From NCBI GenBank assembly GCA_934647945.1, contig CAKUFK010000008.1, positions 45,743 through 109,742 of the forward strand: a DNA stretch of 64,000 nucleotides. The letters run 5' to 3'. This document shows, piece after piece, positions 24,475 through 33,977 of the stretch. How positions within the stretch are numbered: the stretch's first letter is position 1; each line of letters starts with the position of its first letter. The stretch is from an uncultured Eubacteriales bacterium. GTDB taxonomy: Bacteria > Bacillota > Clostridia > Oscillospirales > Acutalibacteraceae. The notes beneath the pieces were generated by a model. The model was not told where the DNA came from, did no database searches, and saw only the letters and a program-made list of their open reading frames with translations. The position numbers and the translations under genes were made by a program.

Positions 24475-27117
24475 TCACTTTGACAGCTGTTTTTCCAAAA
24501 TCTCGTCCACACTGTTGATCGCGTCGTCCACCCTGGACAGGTCCTTGGCCCCGGCCATGGCCATATCCGGCCGGCCGCCTCCGCGGCCGCCGCACACTGC
24601 CGCCACATCCCGGACGATCTGTCCGGCATGCGCCCCCTGCGCCACCGCCTCGGGGGTGCAGGTGCAGCCGATGGAGACGGACCCCGCGTCCTCATCCATA
24701 CCGGCGAGCACGATCACCGCGCCGCCCTGCACCATGCTCCGGCATTGGTCGCACATCGAGCGGACGGCATCCGCCCCCGTGCCGGTAAAGGCGGCGGATA
24801 TCACCTTGATGCCCCGGACCTGACGCGCCTTGCTGAACAGCCCCTCGATCTGCTGGCCGGCCATTTTGGATTTGAGGGAATCCCGTTCCCGTCTGAGCTC
24901 CTTGATCTCACCCATGAGCTGAACCGCGCGCCGTTCCAGATCCTCCGGCCCGTTCGCCTTGACCGCCGCGGCTGTCCGTCCGAGGAGCTCCTGTGTCTCC
25001 CGGATCCGGTCCAATACGCCCGTGCCCGTCACCGCCTCGATCCGGCGGATCCCAGACGCAACGGAAGATTCGCTGAGAATATGGAACAGCCCCAGCTTAC
25101 CCGTATTGTCCACATGGGTCCCGCCGCACAGCTCCATGGAGACGGTCCCCATCCGGACCACCCGGACCAGATCCCCATACTTCTCCCCAAACAGGGCCAT
25201 CGCCCCCTGGCTCCGGGCTTCCTCGATCGGCATTTCCTGGACCGTGACCGGCAGCGCAGCCAGGATCCAGGCGTTGACCTGATCCTCCACCGCCGCGAGC
25301 TCCTCCTGTGTCAACGCCGAGAAATGAGTGAAATCGAACCGCATCCGCTGGGGATTCACCAGCTGCCCGGCCTGTTGCACGTGGGTGCCGAGCACCTGAC
25401 GCAGCGCCGCCTGCAGCAGATGAGCGGCGGAGTGGTTCCGCATGGTGGACAGACGGGCGGCCTCATCCACCTGCACGGTCACCGGATTGCCCGCGTTGAG
25501 GGAACCCTTCTCCATAACGCCGATATGCAGGATCACGCCACCGGCGGATTTTTGCGTGTCTTTGACCCGGAAGAGGGCGTCGCCTGCCGTAATCACGCCG
25601 GTATCTCCCGCCTGGCCGCCGCTTTCCCCATAGAACGAGGTGACGTCCAGCACCAGCACGGCCTCATCCCCTTCGTTCACCGTTTCCGCCGGCTCATTGT
25701 CCCGGACGATGGCGGCGATGCGGGCGGTGGTAGAGAGCATGTCATATCCTACGAAGCCACCGGCCATGAGCTGTTCGAGGACCCCCACGCCCGCCTTCCA
25801 GGCATCCTCCCCGGCCTTTTTCCGCGCCGCCCTGGCCCGCTGGCGCTGCTCGGCCATCAGCCGGTTGAACTGCTCTTCGTCCACCTGTAAGCCCTTTTCC
25901 TCCAGGATATCCCGGGTCAGGTCGACCGGGAAGCCGTAGGTATCGTACAGCCGGAACGCGTCGGCGCCGGACAGGATCTTGTCCGGCATCCCCGCCAGCA
26001 TGTCCTCGAGCAAGCTGAGGCCGCTGTCGATGGTTTTTTCGAAGGCCTCCTCCTCGTTGCGGATCACCTTGACGATGAAATCCTGCTTCTCCCCGAGCTC
26101 TGGATAGGCGCCCTGGTTCTCCGCGACAACTGTCTCGCACACCTGATAGAGGAAAGGCCCGTGGACCCCGAGCAGACGCCCATGCCGGGCGGCGCGGCGG
26201 AGCAGGCGGCGGAGCACATAGCCCCGTCCCTCGTTGGAGGGCATCACCCCGTCCCCGATCATGAAAGTGGTCGAGCGGATATGGTCGGTAATGACCCGCA
26301 GGGATACATCGCTGCGTTCGGATTCGCCATACGCCACGCCGGTGATCCGGCTGACGTGCTTCATGATGTTCTGGACCGTATCCACCTCAAAGAGGTTGTT
26401 CACCCCCTGCATGATGCAGGCCAGGCGTTCCAGACCCATGCCGGTGTCGATGTTGGGATGCTCCAGGGGGGTGTAATTCCCTTTGCCGTCGTTGTCGAAC
26501 TGGGTGAACACCAGGTTCCAGAACTCGACATAGCGGTCGCAGTCGCAGCCTACGCCGCAGGTCGGGGACCCGCAGCCGTAGGCCTCGCCCCGGTCAAAAT
26601 AGATTTCCGAGCAGGGGCCGCAGGGGCCGGACCCGTGCTCCCAGAAATTGTCCTCCTTGCCCAGGCGGACGATCCGGGCGGGATCCACGCCCACCTCCTT
26701 CGTCCAGATGTCGAACGCCTGATCGTCGTCCTCATAAATCGAGACCCAGAGGCGGTCCACCGGCAGTTCCAGCACCTGCGTGCAGAATTCCCATGCCCAG
26801 GCCGTCGCCTCGTGCTTGAAATAATCGCCGAAGCTGAAATTGCCCAGCATCTCGAAGTAGGTGCCGTGGCGGGCGGTTTTTCCCACCCGTTCGATATCGG
26901 GGGTCCGGATGCACTTCTGGCAGGTGGTCACCCGCTTGCGGGGAGGCGTGACCTCGCCGGTGAAAAACTTTTTCATCGGCGCCATACCGGAATTGATCAG
27001 CAGCAGGGATTTGTCGTTCTGCGGCACCAGCGAAAAGCTGGGCAGGCGCAGATGCCCCTTGCTCTCATAAAATGCGAGAAACGTCTCCCGCAGGTCGTTG
27101 AGTCCGGTCCATTTCAT
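24475..27117 (-). CDS. alaS: Alanyl-tRNA synthetase
   Basis: An 880-residue class II synthetase, MKWTGLNDLRETFLAFYESKGH. Motif blocks LPSFSLVPQNDKSLLLINSGMAPMKKFF and NVGNTSFGD-like MLGNFSFGDYFKHEA form the catalytic domain, and GRGYVLRRLLRRAARHG follows. The editing domain has the zinc site HSAAHLLQAALRQVLG and CGGTHVDNTGKLG. The C-Ala domain (after about 720) ends with GGRGGGRPDMAMAG. The start has AAAGGACGACAGGAAA upstream. It is expressed from a T-box leader and heads a five-gene operon. Confidence 0.97.
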   Translation of the reverse strand: MKWTGLNDLRETFLAFYESKGHLRLPSFSLVPQNDKSLLLINSGMAPMKKFFTGEVTPPRKRVTTCQKCIRTPDIERVGKTARHGTYFEMLGNFSFGDYFKHEATAWAWEFCTQVLELPVDRLWVSIYEDDDQAFDIWTKEVGVDPARIVRLGKEDNFWEHGSGPCGPCSEIYFDRGEAYGCGSPTCGVGCDCDRYVEFWNLVFTQFDNDGKGNYTPLEHPNIDTGMGLERLACIMQGVNNLFEVDTVQNIMKHVSRITGVAYGESERSDVSLRVITDHIRSTTFMIGDGVMPSNEGRGYVLRRLLRRAARHGRLLGVHGPFLYQVCETVVAENQGAYPELGEKQDFIVKVIRNEEEAFEKTIDSGLSLLEDMLAGMPDKILSGADAFRLYDTYGFPVDLTRDILEEKGLQVDEEQFNRLMAEQRQRARAARKKAGEDAWKAGVGVLEQLMAGGFVGYDMLSTTARIAAIVRDNEPAETVNEGDEAVLVLDVTSFYGESGGQAGDTGVITAGDALFRVKDTQKSAGGVILHIGVMEKGSLNAGNPVTVQVDEAARLSTMRNHSAAHLLQAALRQVLGTHVQQAGQLVNPQRMRFDFTHFSALTQEELAAVEDQVNAWILAALPVTVQEMPIEEARSQGAMALFGEKYGDLVRVVRMGTVSMELCGGTHVDNTGKLGLFHILSESSVASGIRRIEAVTGTGVLDRIRETQELLGRTAAAVKANGPEDLERRAVQLMGEIKELRRERDSLKSKMAGQQIEGLFSKARQVRGIKVISAAFTGTGADAVRSMCDQCRSMVQGGAVIVLAGMDEDAGSVSIGCTCTPEAVAQGAHAGQIVRDVAAVCGGRGGGRPDMAMAGAKDLSRVDDAINSVDEILEKQLSK

Positions 27118-27137
27118 TTTCCTGTCGTCCTTTCCAT

Positions 27138-27397
27138 AAAAAAATCCCCCGTCCTGATATGGGACGGAGGCTTCCGTGGTACCACCCAACTTGCATCGCC
27201 GACGCGATGCCGCTTGAACCCCTTAACGCGGGGGGACGCGCCGCTCCTCACGGCGTGACTCGGGGACGGCCCCCTGCACCGCACGGATGGACGGCCTTCC
27301 AGCCCACGGCAGTTGCCGCGTAGCCGTCCTCTCTGAAAACGCCGGTTTTGGCAGGTTTTTCCCGTCAGTGTCCTTGGCAATATCACAATGTAAATAA
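27138..27397 (-). promoter_or_regulatory. T-box leader of alaS
   Basis: The minus-strand T-box sequence TTGGGTGGTACCACGG lies at about 27173-27189. It is followed by a terminator, CCTCCGTCC / GGACGGGGG plus T run, at 27138-27171. Upstream, an AGAGAGGACGG element and GC-rich arms make up Stem I. The T-box UGGU fits the A73 discriminator of tRNA-Ala. I could not fix the specifier codon by eye. Uncharged tRNA-Ala should raise expression of alaS and the genes behind it. Confidence 0.88.
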
Positions 27398-27426
27398 AGT
27401 ATAGGACGGACAAACGGATTTGTCAA
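27398..27426 (-). promoter_or_regulatory. alaS operon promoter
   Basis: On the minus strand TTGACA (27421-27426), 17 bases, TATACT (27398-27403). Confidence 0.88.
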
Positions 27427-27783
27427 GGGCTTTCAGCAAAGCGCCGCTTCGGCGTCTTTTTCCGACTCCGAAGACCATGAAATTAACGTAAATCCCAATT
27501 TATGAAATTACAGGCCCTCAAAGCCTCATGGCCGCATCCCTTCATTATGGGGATGGGGACACTGTCGTTCGAGCCGATTTTTATTGAGAGAAAATCGACA
27601 GGATCCCCCGGGAGTTCCGGCCCCCCGACTCATCTCCCTCCTTTCTTGCCGGCAAGAAAGGGGGGCAGCCCAGACTCCCGTTGCGGCGTGTCCGCGCATA
27701 CAATGCGCCATTAACCCGATCCGGCCGCCAAGCGCGCGGACCCTTCCCGTCTCCACGCCGACATACACGGGCAGGATCTTTCT
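27427..27783. other. Intergenic between alaS promoter and gerAC
   Basis: About 350 bases. It holds a 22-bp perfect palindrome at 27640-27661 in a purine/pyrimidine-skewed setting; no gene with an SD was found. gerAC ends at 27784 and may terminate through this palindrome. Confidence 0.4.
27640..27661. repeat. Perfect 22-bp palindrome
   Basis: CCTTTCTTGCC followed directly by GGCAAGAAAGG, flanked by CTCCCT and GGGGGC which extend the pairing. There is no loop, so it is more like a protein-binding site or cruciform than a classical terminator. Confidence 0.6.
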
Positions 27784-28953
27784 TTACACGACCGGCCGGG
27801 GCGCCTCCCCCGATTCCGCTCCGATTTTGGTGATCCGCACCTCCGCCTCCACCTCGAATTCGCAATCCTTCAGCTGTTCGGCCCAATCCTCTTCCCGTCC
27901 CCGGATGAGCTCCGGACAGCGCTTCTGCGTCAGCCGCCCCAGCCCAGCCGCATCACAGCCGTAGCCGGTCGAAACGGCGATCGCCCTTTCCGTTTCTCCG
28001 CGGATCACATCGGCCAGTTGCCTTTCGGCCTCGCGGATCTCCTCTGCCGACAGGTTGCCCGGTAAAAATTCCTCCAGAATCTCGGCCTCGCAGGAAATCC
28101 GAAAACGGTATCCCGCGGCATCCCCCTGCGGCTGTATCTCCACCTTGGTGGAGGCGTTCCGGACGGACAAGGTGATCTTCTCCCCTTCCGGCCGTCCGGC
28201 GGCGGGCAGCACATACACCCCCTGCCTGAAATCCCCGCGGGCATAGAGCAGTCCGCGGGTTTCGCTTTCGTCGAGTTCCCCCGCGAAAGCGCCGGAACGG
28301 AACAGCGCCGTGCCGTCGAGATGGACGCTCATCTCCTCTTCCTCCCCTTCCACCCGGACGATCGGCATCGCGGCATCGTACATACCGCTGAGGGCCCGTT
28401 CCACATCCAGCAGCCGCGTCCTCACCGCGTAGCCCCACTCGTATCCTTCCTCCAGAAGGCGTGCGATGTGTTCGGCCGGGATGGCGGCGCTCTCCGACGG
28501 AACCTCCAGCAGCTTGGCCGCCTCTCCGCGGCAGACCACCATATCCACGAGCGGACGCCCCTCGTGGTTGCGGATAAAGTAATCCAAAAGGGTCTCAAGC
28601 GGGGCCTTCTCGATCTGCGTCAGGCCGAGCGCGATCACTTTGTTGTGCAGGATGTAGGTGCTTCGCCCCGAATCCGCCACAAAGGCCTTCAGAGCCCCGG
28701 CTACCGACTGTCCCTCAACCGTATACACGGACGTGGCGTTTTTTTCCTGTTCGGTCAGGCTGCCGGAGGTTTTCAGCACCTCGATCGCCTGAATGGAAAC
28801 GCCGCATTCCCCTTCCTTATCGTCGATCCCGATGGCCGTGACCACCACCCGGTTGTTGATCTGGGTCTTTTCCCGGCAGCTCGGCAGCAGCGCCACGGCG
28901 ATGATGAGGACGAACAGCAGGCCGATGGATCCGACTCGGCTCCCTTTTCTCAT
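27784..28953 (-). CDS. gerAC: Germinant receptor lipoprotein, Ger(x)C family
   Basis: A 389-residue lipoprotein. The signal peptide runs to LLPSCREK (lipobox Cys26), and the mature N-terminus NNRVVVTAIGIDDKEG is typical of GerAC proteins. SGRSTYILHNKVIALG and a C-terminal beta domain follow. It is anchored on the outer face of the spore inner membrane as the C subunit of a nutrient receptor. Its start overlaps gerAB by 4 bases (ATGA). Confidence 0.92.
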   Translation of the reverse strand: MRKGSRVGSIGLLFVLIIAVALLPSCREKTQINNRVVVTAIGIDDKEGECGVSIQAIEVLKTSGSLTEQEKNATSVYTVEGQSVAGALKAFVADSGRSTYILHNKVIALGLTQIEKAPLETLLDYFIRNHEGRPLVDMVVCRGEAAKLLEVPSESAAIPAEHIARLLEEGYEWGYAVRTRLLDVERALSGMYDAAMPIVRVEGEEEEMSVHLDGTALFRSGAFAGELDESETRGLLYARGDFRQGVYVLPAAGRPEGEKITLSVRNASTKVEIQPQGDAAGYRFRISCEAEILEEFLPGNLSAEEIREAERQLADVIRGETERAIAVSTGYGCDAAGLGRLTQKRCPELIRGREEDWAEQLKDCEFEVEAEVRITKIGAESGEAPRPVV

Positions 28954-30065
28954 ACCGACGCCTCCTCTGTCCGCGCCCGCTCGATACGGATACGCCGCCG
29001 CCGGCCCGCCGCGGTCAGGATGAGCGGCAGCAGCACGGCGAAAATCCCCAGCAACACAGCCGACACGATCCAGATGAACCAGCGTTCCTGCTGCAGGATA
29101 AACCCGCCCAGAAACAAGCCGGCCACTGTAACCGCCGCGCCGCCGGCCACCGCCGCGGGCAGACGAGCCTTATCCCCCAGCATCCTGCCAACGCAGTGGA
29201 GGTATAGGACGCCGATGAATGCGGTCTTTATCAGCAGCGCCGCCAGCCAGACCGCCGCGGCGACGATATCCAGACGCTGGAGGATGCTCACCTGCGCCGC
29301 CGTGACGGCGGTGTAATACGGGAACAGGACCATTCCGCTGAAATCGCCCAGCACCCCCACCGAGGTCGCCTGGATCAGGGAGGAGAGGATCACCACCCCC
29401 GCCGCAAACAGCGCACCGGCCTTGGCCGTCCCGTTTTTGCCGGCCACATAAGGGAGCGCCAGCCCCAAAAGCGCGATTTCGAGCGTACGGGGCAATTCCT
29501 CGAGCGCTCCTGAAAGAACCGGACTCATCCCGTCATACAAAAACGGGGGGAAATGGATCCATTCCATTTCGGGGAGCAGTGCCAGGGCGATGCCGACAAC
29601 GGCGACGACCACGGCGAAAAAGACGATCGAGGCCGCGCGGCCGACCGCCTGGATCCCATAGAAAGCCGCCCCGAACGCCACCGCGACGAGCGCCGCGCAG
29701 AGCACGACGCGGGAGAGTCCCGGCGTCAGCGTCGTGGACACGAACTGATTGAAGCGGAGCAGATCCATTGTTTGAATGAGCAGACAGAGCAGGGCGTAGC
29801 CCGAGGCTACGGCGGTTCCCCCGCCTTTTCCCCACAGGACATAGGCATAGTCGAGGGTACCGGCCCCGCCCGACCGTCTCCCGAACCACAGCACCGGCAG
29901 GATACAGAGCAGAATAAATCCTCCATGCAGCAGAGCCGACAGAAAGAAGTCCGTCCCGTTGGACACTTGATGCATCGTGGGAGCAAAGGACATGGAGATC
30001 GCGATCCGTCCCGTCAGCAGCAGGGCGGTCAGCTGTCCCGGGCTGATCTGTGAAACCTTGGTCAC
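28950..30065 (-). CDS. gerAB: Germinant receptor transporter-like subunit, GerAB family
   Basis: A 371-residue membrane protein of the APC superfamily with about ten hydrophobic segments. It starts at GTG (VTKVSQISPGQLTALLLTGRI), preceded by GAGGAGGAAGAG and overlapping the gerAA stop by 4 bases (GTGA). The GerAB subunit is believed to bind the germinant. The ligand is unknown here. Confidence 0.92.
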   Translation of the reverse strand: MTKVSQISPGQLTALLLTGRIAISMSFAPTMHQVSNGTDFFLSALLHGGFILLCILPVLWFGRRSGGAGTLDYAYVLWGKGGGTAVASGYALLCLLIQTMDLLRFNQFVSTTLTPGLSRVVLCAALVAVAFGAAFYGIQAVGRAASIVFFAVVVAVVGIALALLPEMEWIHFPPFLYDGMSPVLSGALEELPRTLEIALLGLALPYVAGKNGTAKAGALFAAGVVILSSLIQATSVGVLGDFSGMVLFPYYTAVTAAQVSILQRLDIVAAAVWLAALLIKTAFIGVLYLHCVGRMLGDKARLPAAVAGGAAVTVAGLFLGGFILQQERWFIWIVSAVLLGIFAVLLPLILTAAGRRRRIRIERARTEEASV

Positions 30066-31570
30066 GTCTCTTCCTCCTCGTCTCCATCTTTGATTTTGGA
30101 TCCCCGGACATTTTGGATCAGAAAGCGCTTTTTCGAGAGCTTCCGCCAATCGGCGCGGATGAACACGTCCCGCATCGCCCCAAAGCTGAAGGGGGAAATC
30201 GGCGCCATGAACGGGATGCTCTGCACGTTCAGCGCGCAGATGCTGCACAAAAGCAGCACCGCGCCGAGCATCACCCCATACAGGCCGAGGGCCCCGCCCA
30301 GCACGATAAAGACAAAGCGCAGGATCGCGATGGCGCCGTACAGGGAGGGCAGGACAAAGGAGCTCATGGCCGTCAAGGCCACGATGATGACCATCGGCGC
30401 GCCAATGATACCGGCCCGCACCGCGCTTTCGCCGATGACGAGTGCCCCCACGATGCTGACCGCGTGCCCCACCGCCTTGGGAAAGCGCAGCCCCGCCTCC
30501 CGCATGATTTCAAACAGGAAATGGATGAGAAGCGCCTCCACGGTCAGGGGGAACGGGGTGGCGTGCTCCGAGTTGAGGAAGGTCATCAGCAGCACCGGCG
30601 GGAACATCTCGGGATGATGGGTGCCGATCGCCACATACAGCCCGGGCAGGAACAGGCTGATGAAAAAGGAGACGTATTTGATGATGCGGATGAAGCTCGC
30701 ATATACCGGATGCTGGGTGTAATCGTCCATCGACTGAAAATGTTCCACAAACAGGGTGGGAACCACCAGGACAAAGGGGGTGCCGTCCACCAGCACGCCG
30801 ATCCGGCCCTCAATCACCTTGCCGCACAGGGTATCGGGCCGTTCGGTCGCCTCAACGCTGGTGAAAAGGGAGCGCCGCTTGTTTTCCAGGAAAGGCTGGA
30901 TATATCCCGATTCGAGAACAGCCTCGAGCGGACAGTCTTGGATGCGCGCGCGGATATCGTCGAGCAGGCGCCGGGATACCCGGTCCTGCATATAGCACAG
31001 GCAGACGGCCGTCTGGGTGGTTTTGCCGGCGGTAAGCATCTCAAAGGCAAGCGCCGGGGACTTGAGCCGGCGGCGCACCATCGAAATATTCACCCGGATC
31101 GCCTCGGTGAACCCCTCGCGGGAGCCCCGGACCGTCACTTCGGTAGAGGGTTCGCTGATACCGCGGATCATAAACCCCTGCAGCCCGCCCAAAACAGCGT
31201 AGGGCACCCCCTCCACCAATACGGCGGCGAAGCCGGAGGTAATCAGATTGGCCAGCTCTCCGAAGGTGGTCACCTGCTGCATATCCACAAAGCCGAGCAC
31301 CTCGTCCCGGATCCGGGAAATCAGCGTCTCAGCCGACGCACTCTCCCCCGTCATCCGGGCCATGGGCAGGATGACGGCATCCGCCATCAAATGGCGGTCC
31401 ACCATCCCCTCGACCGTGACCAGGGCGATCTCCCGTGAGCAGACGGTCATCCTCCGGATGGTCAGATCCGCGCTTCCCCCAAAGAGAGCACGCAGCTCCA
31501 CCAGATTATCCAGCAGGTTATCCGTCAGGGAAACGGGCGGCATTTCCGGTTTTTCTTCCTTATTTTTCAT
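30062..31570 (-). CDS. gerAA: Germinant receptor subunit, GerAA/SpoVAF family
   Basis: A 502-residue protein. A soluble N-terminal half contains VEGMVDRHLMADAVI, and MVRRRLKSPALAFE and ILVDGTPFVLVVPTLFVEHFQSMDDY are conserved family blocks. Four or five C-terminal membrane helices follow, with the ALLIHFLFEIMREAGLRFP motif. It is the first gene of gerAA-AB-AC on the minus strand. The tri-gene operon is complete, so a functional receptor is likely. Confidence 0.93.
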   Translation of the reverse strand: MKNKEEKPEMPPVSLTDNLLDNLVELRALFGGSADLTIRRMTVCSREIALVTVEGMVDRHLMADAVILPMARMTGESASAETLISRIRDEVLGFVDMQQVTTFGELANLITSGFAAVLVEGVPYAVLGGLQGFMIRGISEPSTEVTVRGSREGFTEAIRVNISMVRRRLKSPALAFEMLTAGKTTQTAVCLCYMQDRVSRRLLDDIRARIQDCPLEAVLESGYIQPFLENKRRSLFTSVEATERPDTLCGKVIEGRIGVLVDGTPFVLVVPTLFVEHFQSMDDYTQHPVYASFIRIIKYVSFFISLFLPGLYVAIGTHHPEMFPPVLLMTFLNSEHATPFPLTVEALLIHFLFEIMREAGLRFPKAVGHAVSIVGALVIGESAVRAGIIGAPMVIIVALTAMSSFVLPSLYGAIAILRFVFIVLGGALGLYGVMLGAVLLLCSICALNVQSIPFMAPISPFSFGAMRDVFIRADWRKLSKKRFLIQNVRGSKIKDGDEEEET

Positions 31571-31942
31571 GTTTTTGACCTTGCCTTTCTCTCTAAAAGG
31601 GATACAGAGAACACTCTTTCCAGTTTATCCCGCCGGACGCGGAATATCCGTTTTTCCGCGTGCATAACCGGCGCTTCTCCGTCCATACTAGGTAAGCAAT
31701 GACCGAATCGGTCACGGCATCTTTTCGGCAACATTTATCTCCGTCTGCGTTAAAAATCTTTGAAAAGCGTGCCGTATTCCGAGGATTTTTGACGCAGATG
31801 TGGGAAATTTCTCCTACCAAGCCGCCACTGAGCCGTCAGGCGTGATGTATTCAGCGCTTATTTAGAAGCGGGCAAAACACAGACGAAGGAGCCGCGCTCA
31901 GGCGCGCGGCTTCCAGCGTCAAGTGAAAGGAAGGGTCATATC
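31571..31942. other. Divergent intergenic region between gerAA and DUF421 gene
   Basis: About 370 bases that must hold the promoters of both the gerA operon and the DUF421/DUF4363 pair. Inverted repeats GACCGAATCGGTC (about 31701) and GCCGCGCTCAGGCGCGCGGC (about 31891) are visible. No sigma-G or sigma-F hexamer pair was convincing, and there is no gene. Confidence 0.4.
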
Positions 31943-32641
31943 ATGGCGATCTCGGCTATCCGCACCGTGATAATCTACATATTCATTATCGCGGCCATGC
32001 GGATCATGGGCAAACGGCAGCTCGGGGAGCTGCAGCCGGTCGAGCTGGTGGTGACGCTGCTCATTTCCGATCTGGCGGCGGTCCCCATGCAGGAAAGCGG
32101 CATGCCGCTGCTCAACGGCCTGATCCCCATTGTGGTGCTCGTCGCGCTGGAGCTGCTGCTCTCGGGACTGATGCTCAAGTCCTCCGGATTCTCCAAGCTG
32201 ATCAGTGGCAACCCCATCGTCATCATCCGGGACGGCAAACTGGATCAAAAAGCCCTCAAACGCCTGCGGCTGACCGTGGAGGATCTGATGGAGACCCTGC
32301 GGCAGCAAAACGCCTTCGATATCCGGGAGATCGAATACGCGATCGCCGAAACCAATGGAAAAATCAGCCTGTTCATGAAGCCGGCCTCCCGTCCCGTCAC
32401 CGCGGGAGACGTCAAGGCCGCTTCCAAGGACACCGGCGTCCCCATCGTGGTCGTCAGCGATGGCAAACTGGTGGACTGGGGCCTGAAAATGAGCGGCCTG
32501 GATGAAGACTGGGTGCGTTCCACCCTGAAAAAGGACGATTGTCCCCTGGATGACGTTTTCTTGATGACGGCGGATAAAAGCCGGCAATATTTCGTACTCC
32601 GGAACCAGCAGCTCAAGGAGAAAAAAGGAGCGGCCTCATGA
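31943..32641 (+). CDS. DUF421 (YetF/YcaP-like) membrane protein
   Basis: A 232-residue protein with three N-terminal membrane helices and a soluble C-terminal domain. MRIMGKRQLGELQPVELVVTLLISDLAA is the DUF421 signature, and VIIRDGKLDQKALKRLRLTVEDLMETLRQQNAFDIREIEYAI is the conserved cytoplasmic part. SD GGAAGGG. It overlaps the next gene by 4 bases (ATGA). Homologues are common in spore-formers and some are spore proteins; the biochemical role is unknown. Confidence 0.88.
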   Translation: MAISAIRTVIIYIFIIAAMRIMGKRQLGELQPVELVVTLLISDLAAVPMQESGMPLLNGLIPIVVLVALELLLSGLMLKSSGFSKLISGNPIVIIRDGKLDQKALKRLRLTVEDLMETLRQQNAFDIREIEYAIAETNGKISLFMKPASRPVTAGDVKAASKDTGVPIVVVSDGKLVDWGLKMSGLDEDWVRSTLKKDDCPLDDVFLMTADKSRQYFVLRNQQLKEKKGAAS

Positions 32642-33018
32642 AACGCGTGTTATTGGCTTTTGCATTGCTGGCCGCCGTGGCGGCGGGCTGTGTTCTCTCA
32701 ATCATGACCGAAAAGCGTACGACCGACCTTCTCATCGATATGACCGACCGCATCGAGGAGGCTTTCGATGCGGAAGAATTCGACCGGGCGTTAACGCTTA
32801 CCGAAGAGTTCACCGAGGAATTTACCAAACGCACCAAACATTTCACTTTTTTCATGCGGCATTCCGACGTCTCCAAAATCGAGGAAAACGTCATCACCCT
32901 CCCTATCCTCTTGGAAGCCGGAGACCACGAGCATTTTCCAGCCGAACTCGCTCGCTGCCGCAACCAGCTCGATAAGCTCGGAGAGCTCGAACTCCCCAGC
33001 TTCGATAATATCTTATAA
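32638..33018 (+). CDS. DUF4363 protein
   Basis: A 126-residue protein with an N-terminal membrane anchor (MKRVLLAFALLAAVAAGCVLSI) and an external helical domain: FTFFMRHSDVSKIEENVITLPILLEAGDHEHFPAELARCRNQLDKL, the DUF4363 pattern. It is translationally coupled to the DUF421 gene, its usual partner in Clostridia. The signal segment ends in AAGCVLS, so a lipoprotein is also conceivable. Confidence 0.85.
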   Translation: MKRVLLAFALLAAVAAGCVLSIMTEKRTTDLLIDMTDRIEEAFDAEEFDRALTLTEEFTEEFTKRTKHFTFFMRHSDVSKIEENVITLPILLEAGDHEHFPAELARCRNQLDKLGELELPSFDNIL

Positions 33019-33050
33019 AAACCGTAGGAATGGGATAGCCATATGGAAAT

Positions 33051-33096
33051 ATATAAAGATAGGAGACACGAAAAACCGTGTCTCCTATCTTTATAT
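33051..33096. terminator. Strong bidirectional terminator
   Basis: A perfect 20-bp stem (ATATAAAGATAGGAGACACG and complement) with a 6-base loop, between the convergent DUF4363 gene and the ABC permease gene. Confidence 0.88.
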
Positions 33097-33146
33097 CACT
33101 ATACCACTTCAAAGCCGATGGCTTGGGCCGGTCTGTTGATTATCGA

Positions 33147-33977
33147 CTACTTGACCGAGATTTTCCGGGTCAGGAGCCAGCGCGTGACGAACAGCAGCAC
33201 CATTCCGGCCGCCAGGTCGACAATGACCGACCCTACCCCCAGGCTCATCTGGGTTAAAACCGCGGGATCCTGATTCGACCCGATCAGCTCCGGATGTTTC
33301 AGCAGATCCAGCAGCATGCTATCGAAGACCAAATGCAGTCCTCCGCTTTCCCCCACACGAACGCCAATGGGCAGCAGCAACATAAACACGATTTCGAGCA
33401 GGCCGATCACCGTGCTGCCCGCCAGGTAAAAAACGACGGCGAACAGGAAATTGTTGCTCAAAAACGGACGGGTATTGGACAGCGTGATGGAAAAATACAC
33501 CGCCGAAAGGGAAGAAAACAGCTGGACAGAGGCAAACACCAGGAAAAGGAGGAGCAAAGACAAGGCCGCGTTCCCCAACCCGGCCTTCAGTATTTCCAGG
33601 ATCCCCTCGATTTGCAGCAGGTCGAACATACCAAACAGCCCTAACAGGAATCCGACCACGCCGAGCAGGATCAGCAGATAGCCGGTGATCACCTTGGACG
33701 CGAGCAGCGTTCCTTTTCCAACGGGCAGAGTCTGCGTCAGATACCCTTCGGCCCCGAAAAGCCCCTTCGCATACCGCATGACGGTCAGGATCAGCGCCAG
33801 CACCATCGATGCGATGCCGATGCCGATGCAGGCGATGGCCAGTCCAATTTTCATCTGATGGATATGGAGCGCCTCCGTCAGTTTGCCGAGAAGATAGGAC
33901 AAGCCAATGCCGAGATACAGCGCGGGCATCACTTTCCCTGCCGCTTTGACTTCATATTTGAGCAGTTTCCCTAACAT
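33147..33977 (-). CDS. ABC-2 type permease
   Basis: A 276-residue membrane protein with six hydrophobic segments. MLGKLLKYEVKAAGKVMPALYLGIGL is the usual opening of small ABC-2 export permeases; VTRWLLTRKISVK closes it. It is the last gene of a gntR-ATPase-permease operon (7-base overlap with the ATPase gene), an arrangement like YtrABC in Bacillus, which responds to cell-wall antibiotics. Substrate unknown. Confidence 0.82.
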   Translation of the reverse strand: MLGKLLKYEVKAAGKVMPALYLGIGLSYLLGKLTEALHIHQMKIGLAIACIGIGIASMVLALILTVMRYAKGLFGAEGYLTQTLPVGKGTLLASKVITGYLLILLGVVGFLLGLFGMFDLLQIEGILEILKAGLGNAALSLLLLFLVFASVQLFSSLSAVYFSITLSNTRPFLSNNFLFAVVFYLAGSTVIGLLEIVFMLLLPIGVRVGESGGLHLVFDSMLLDLLKHPELIGSNQDPAVLTQMSLGVGSVIVDLAAGMVLLFVTRWLLTRKISVK

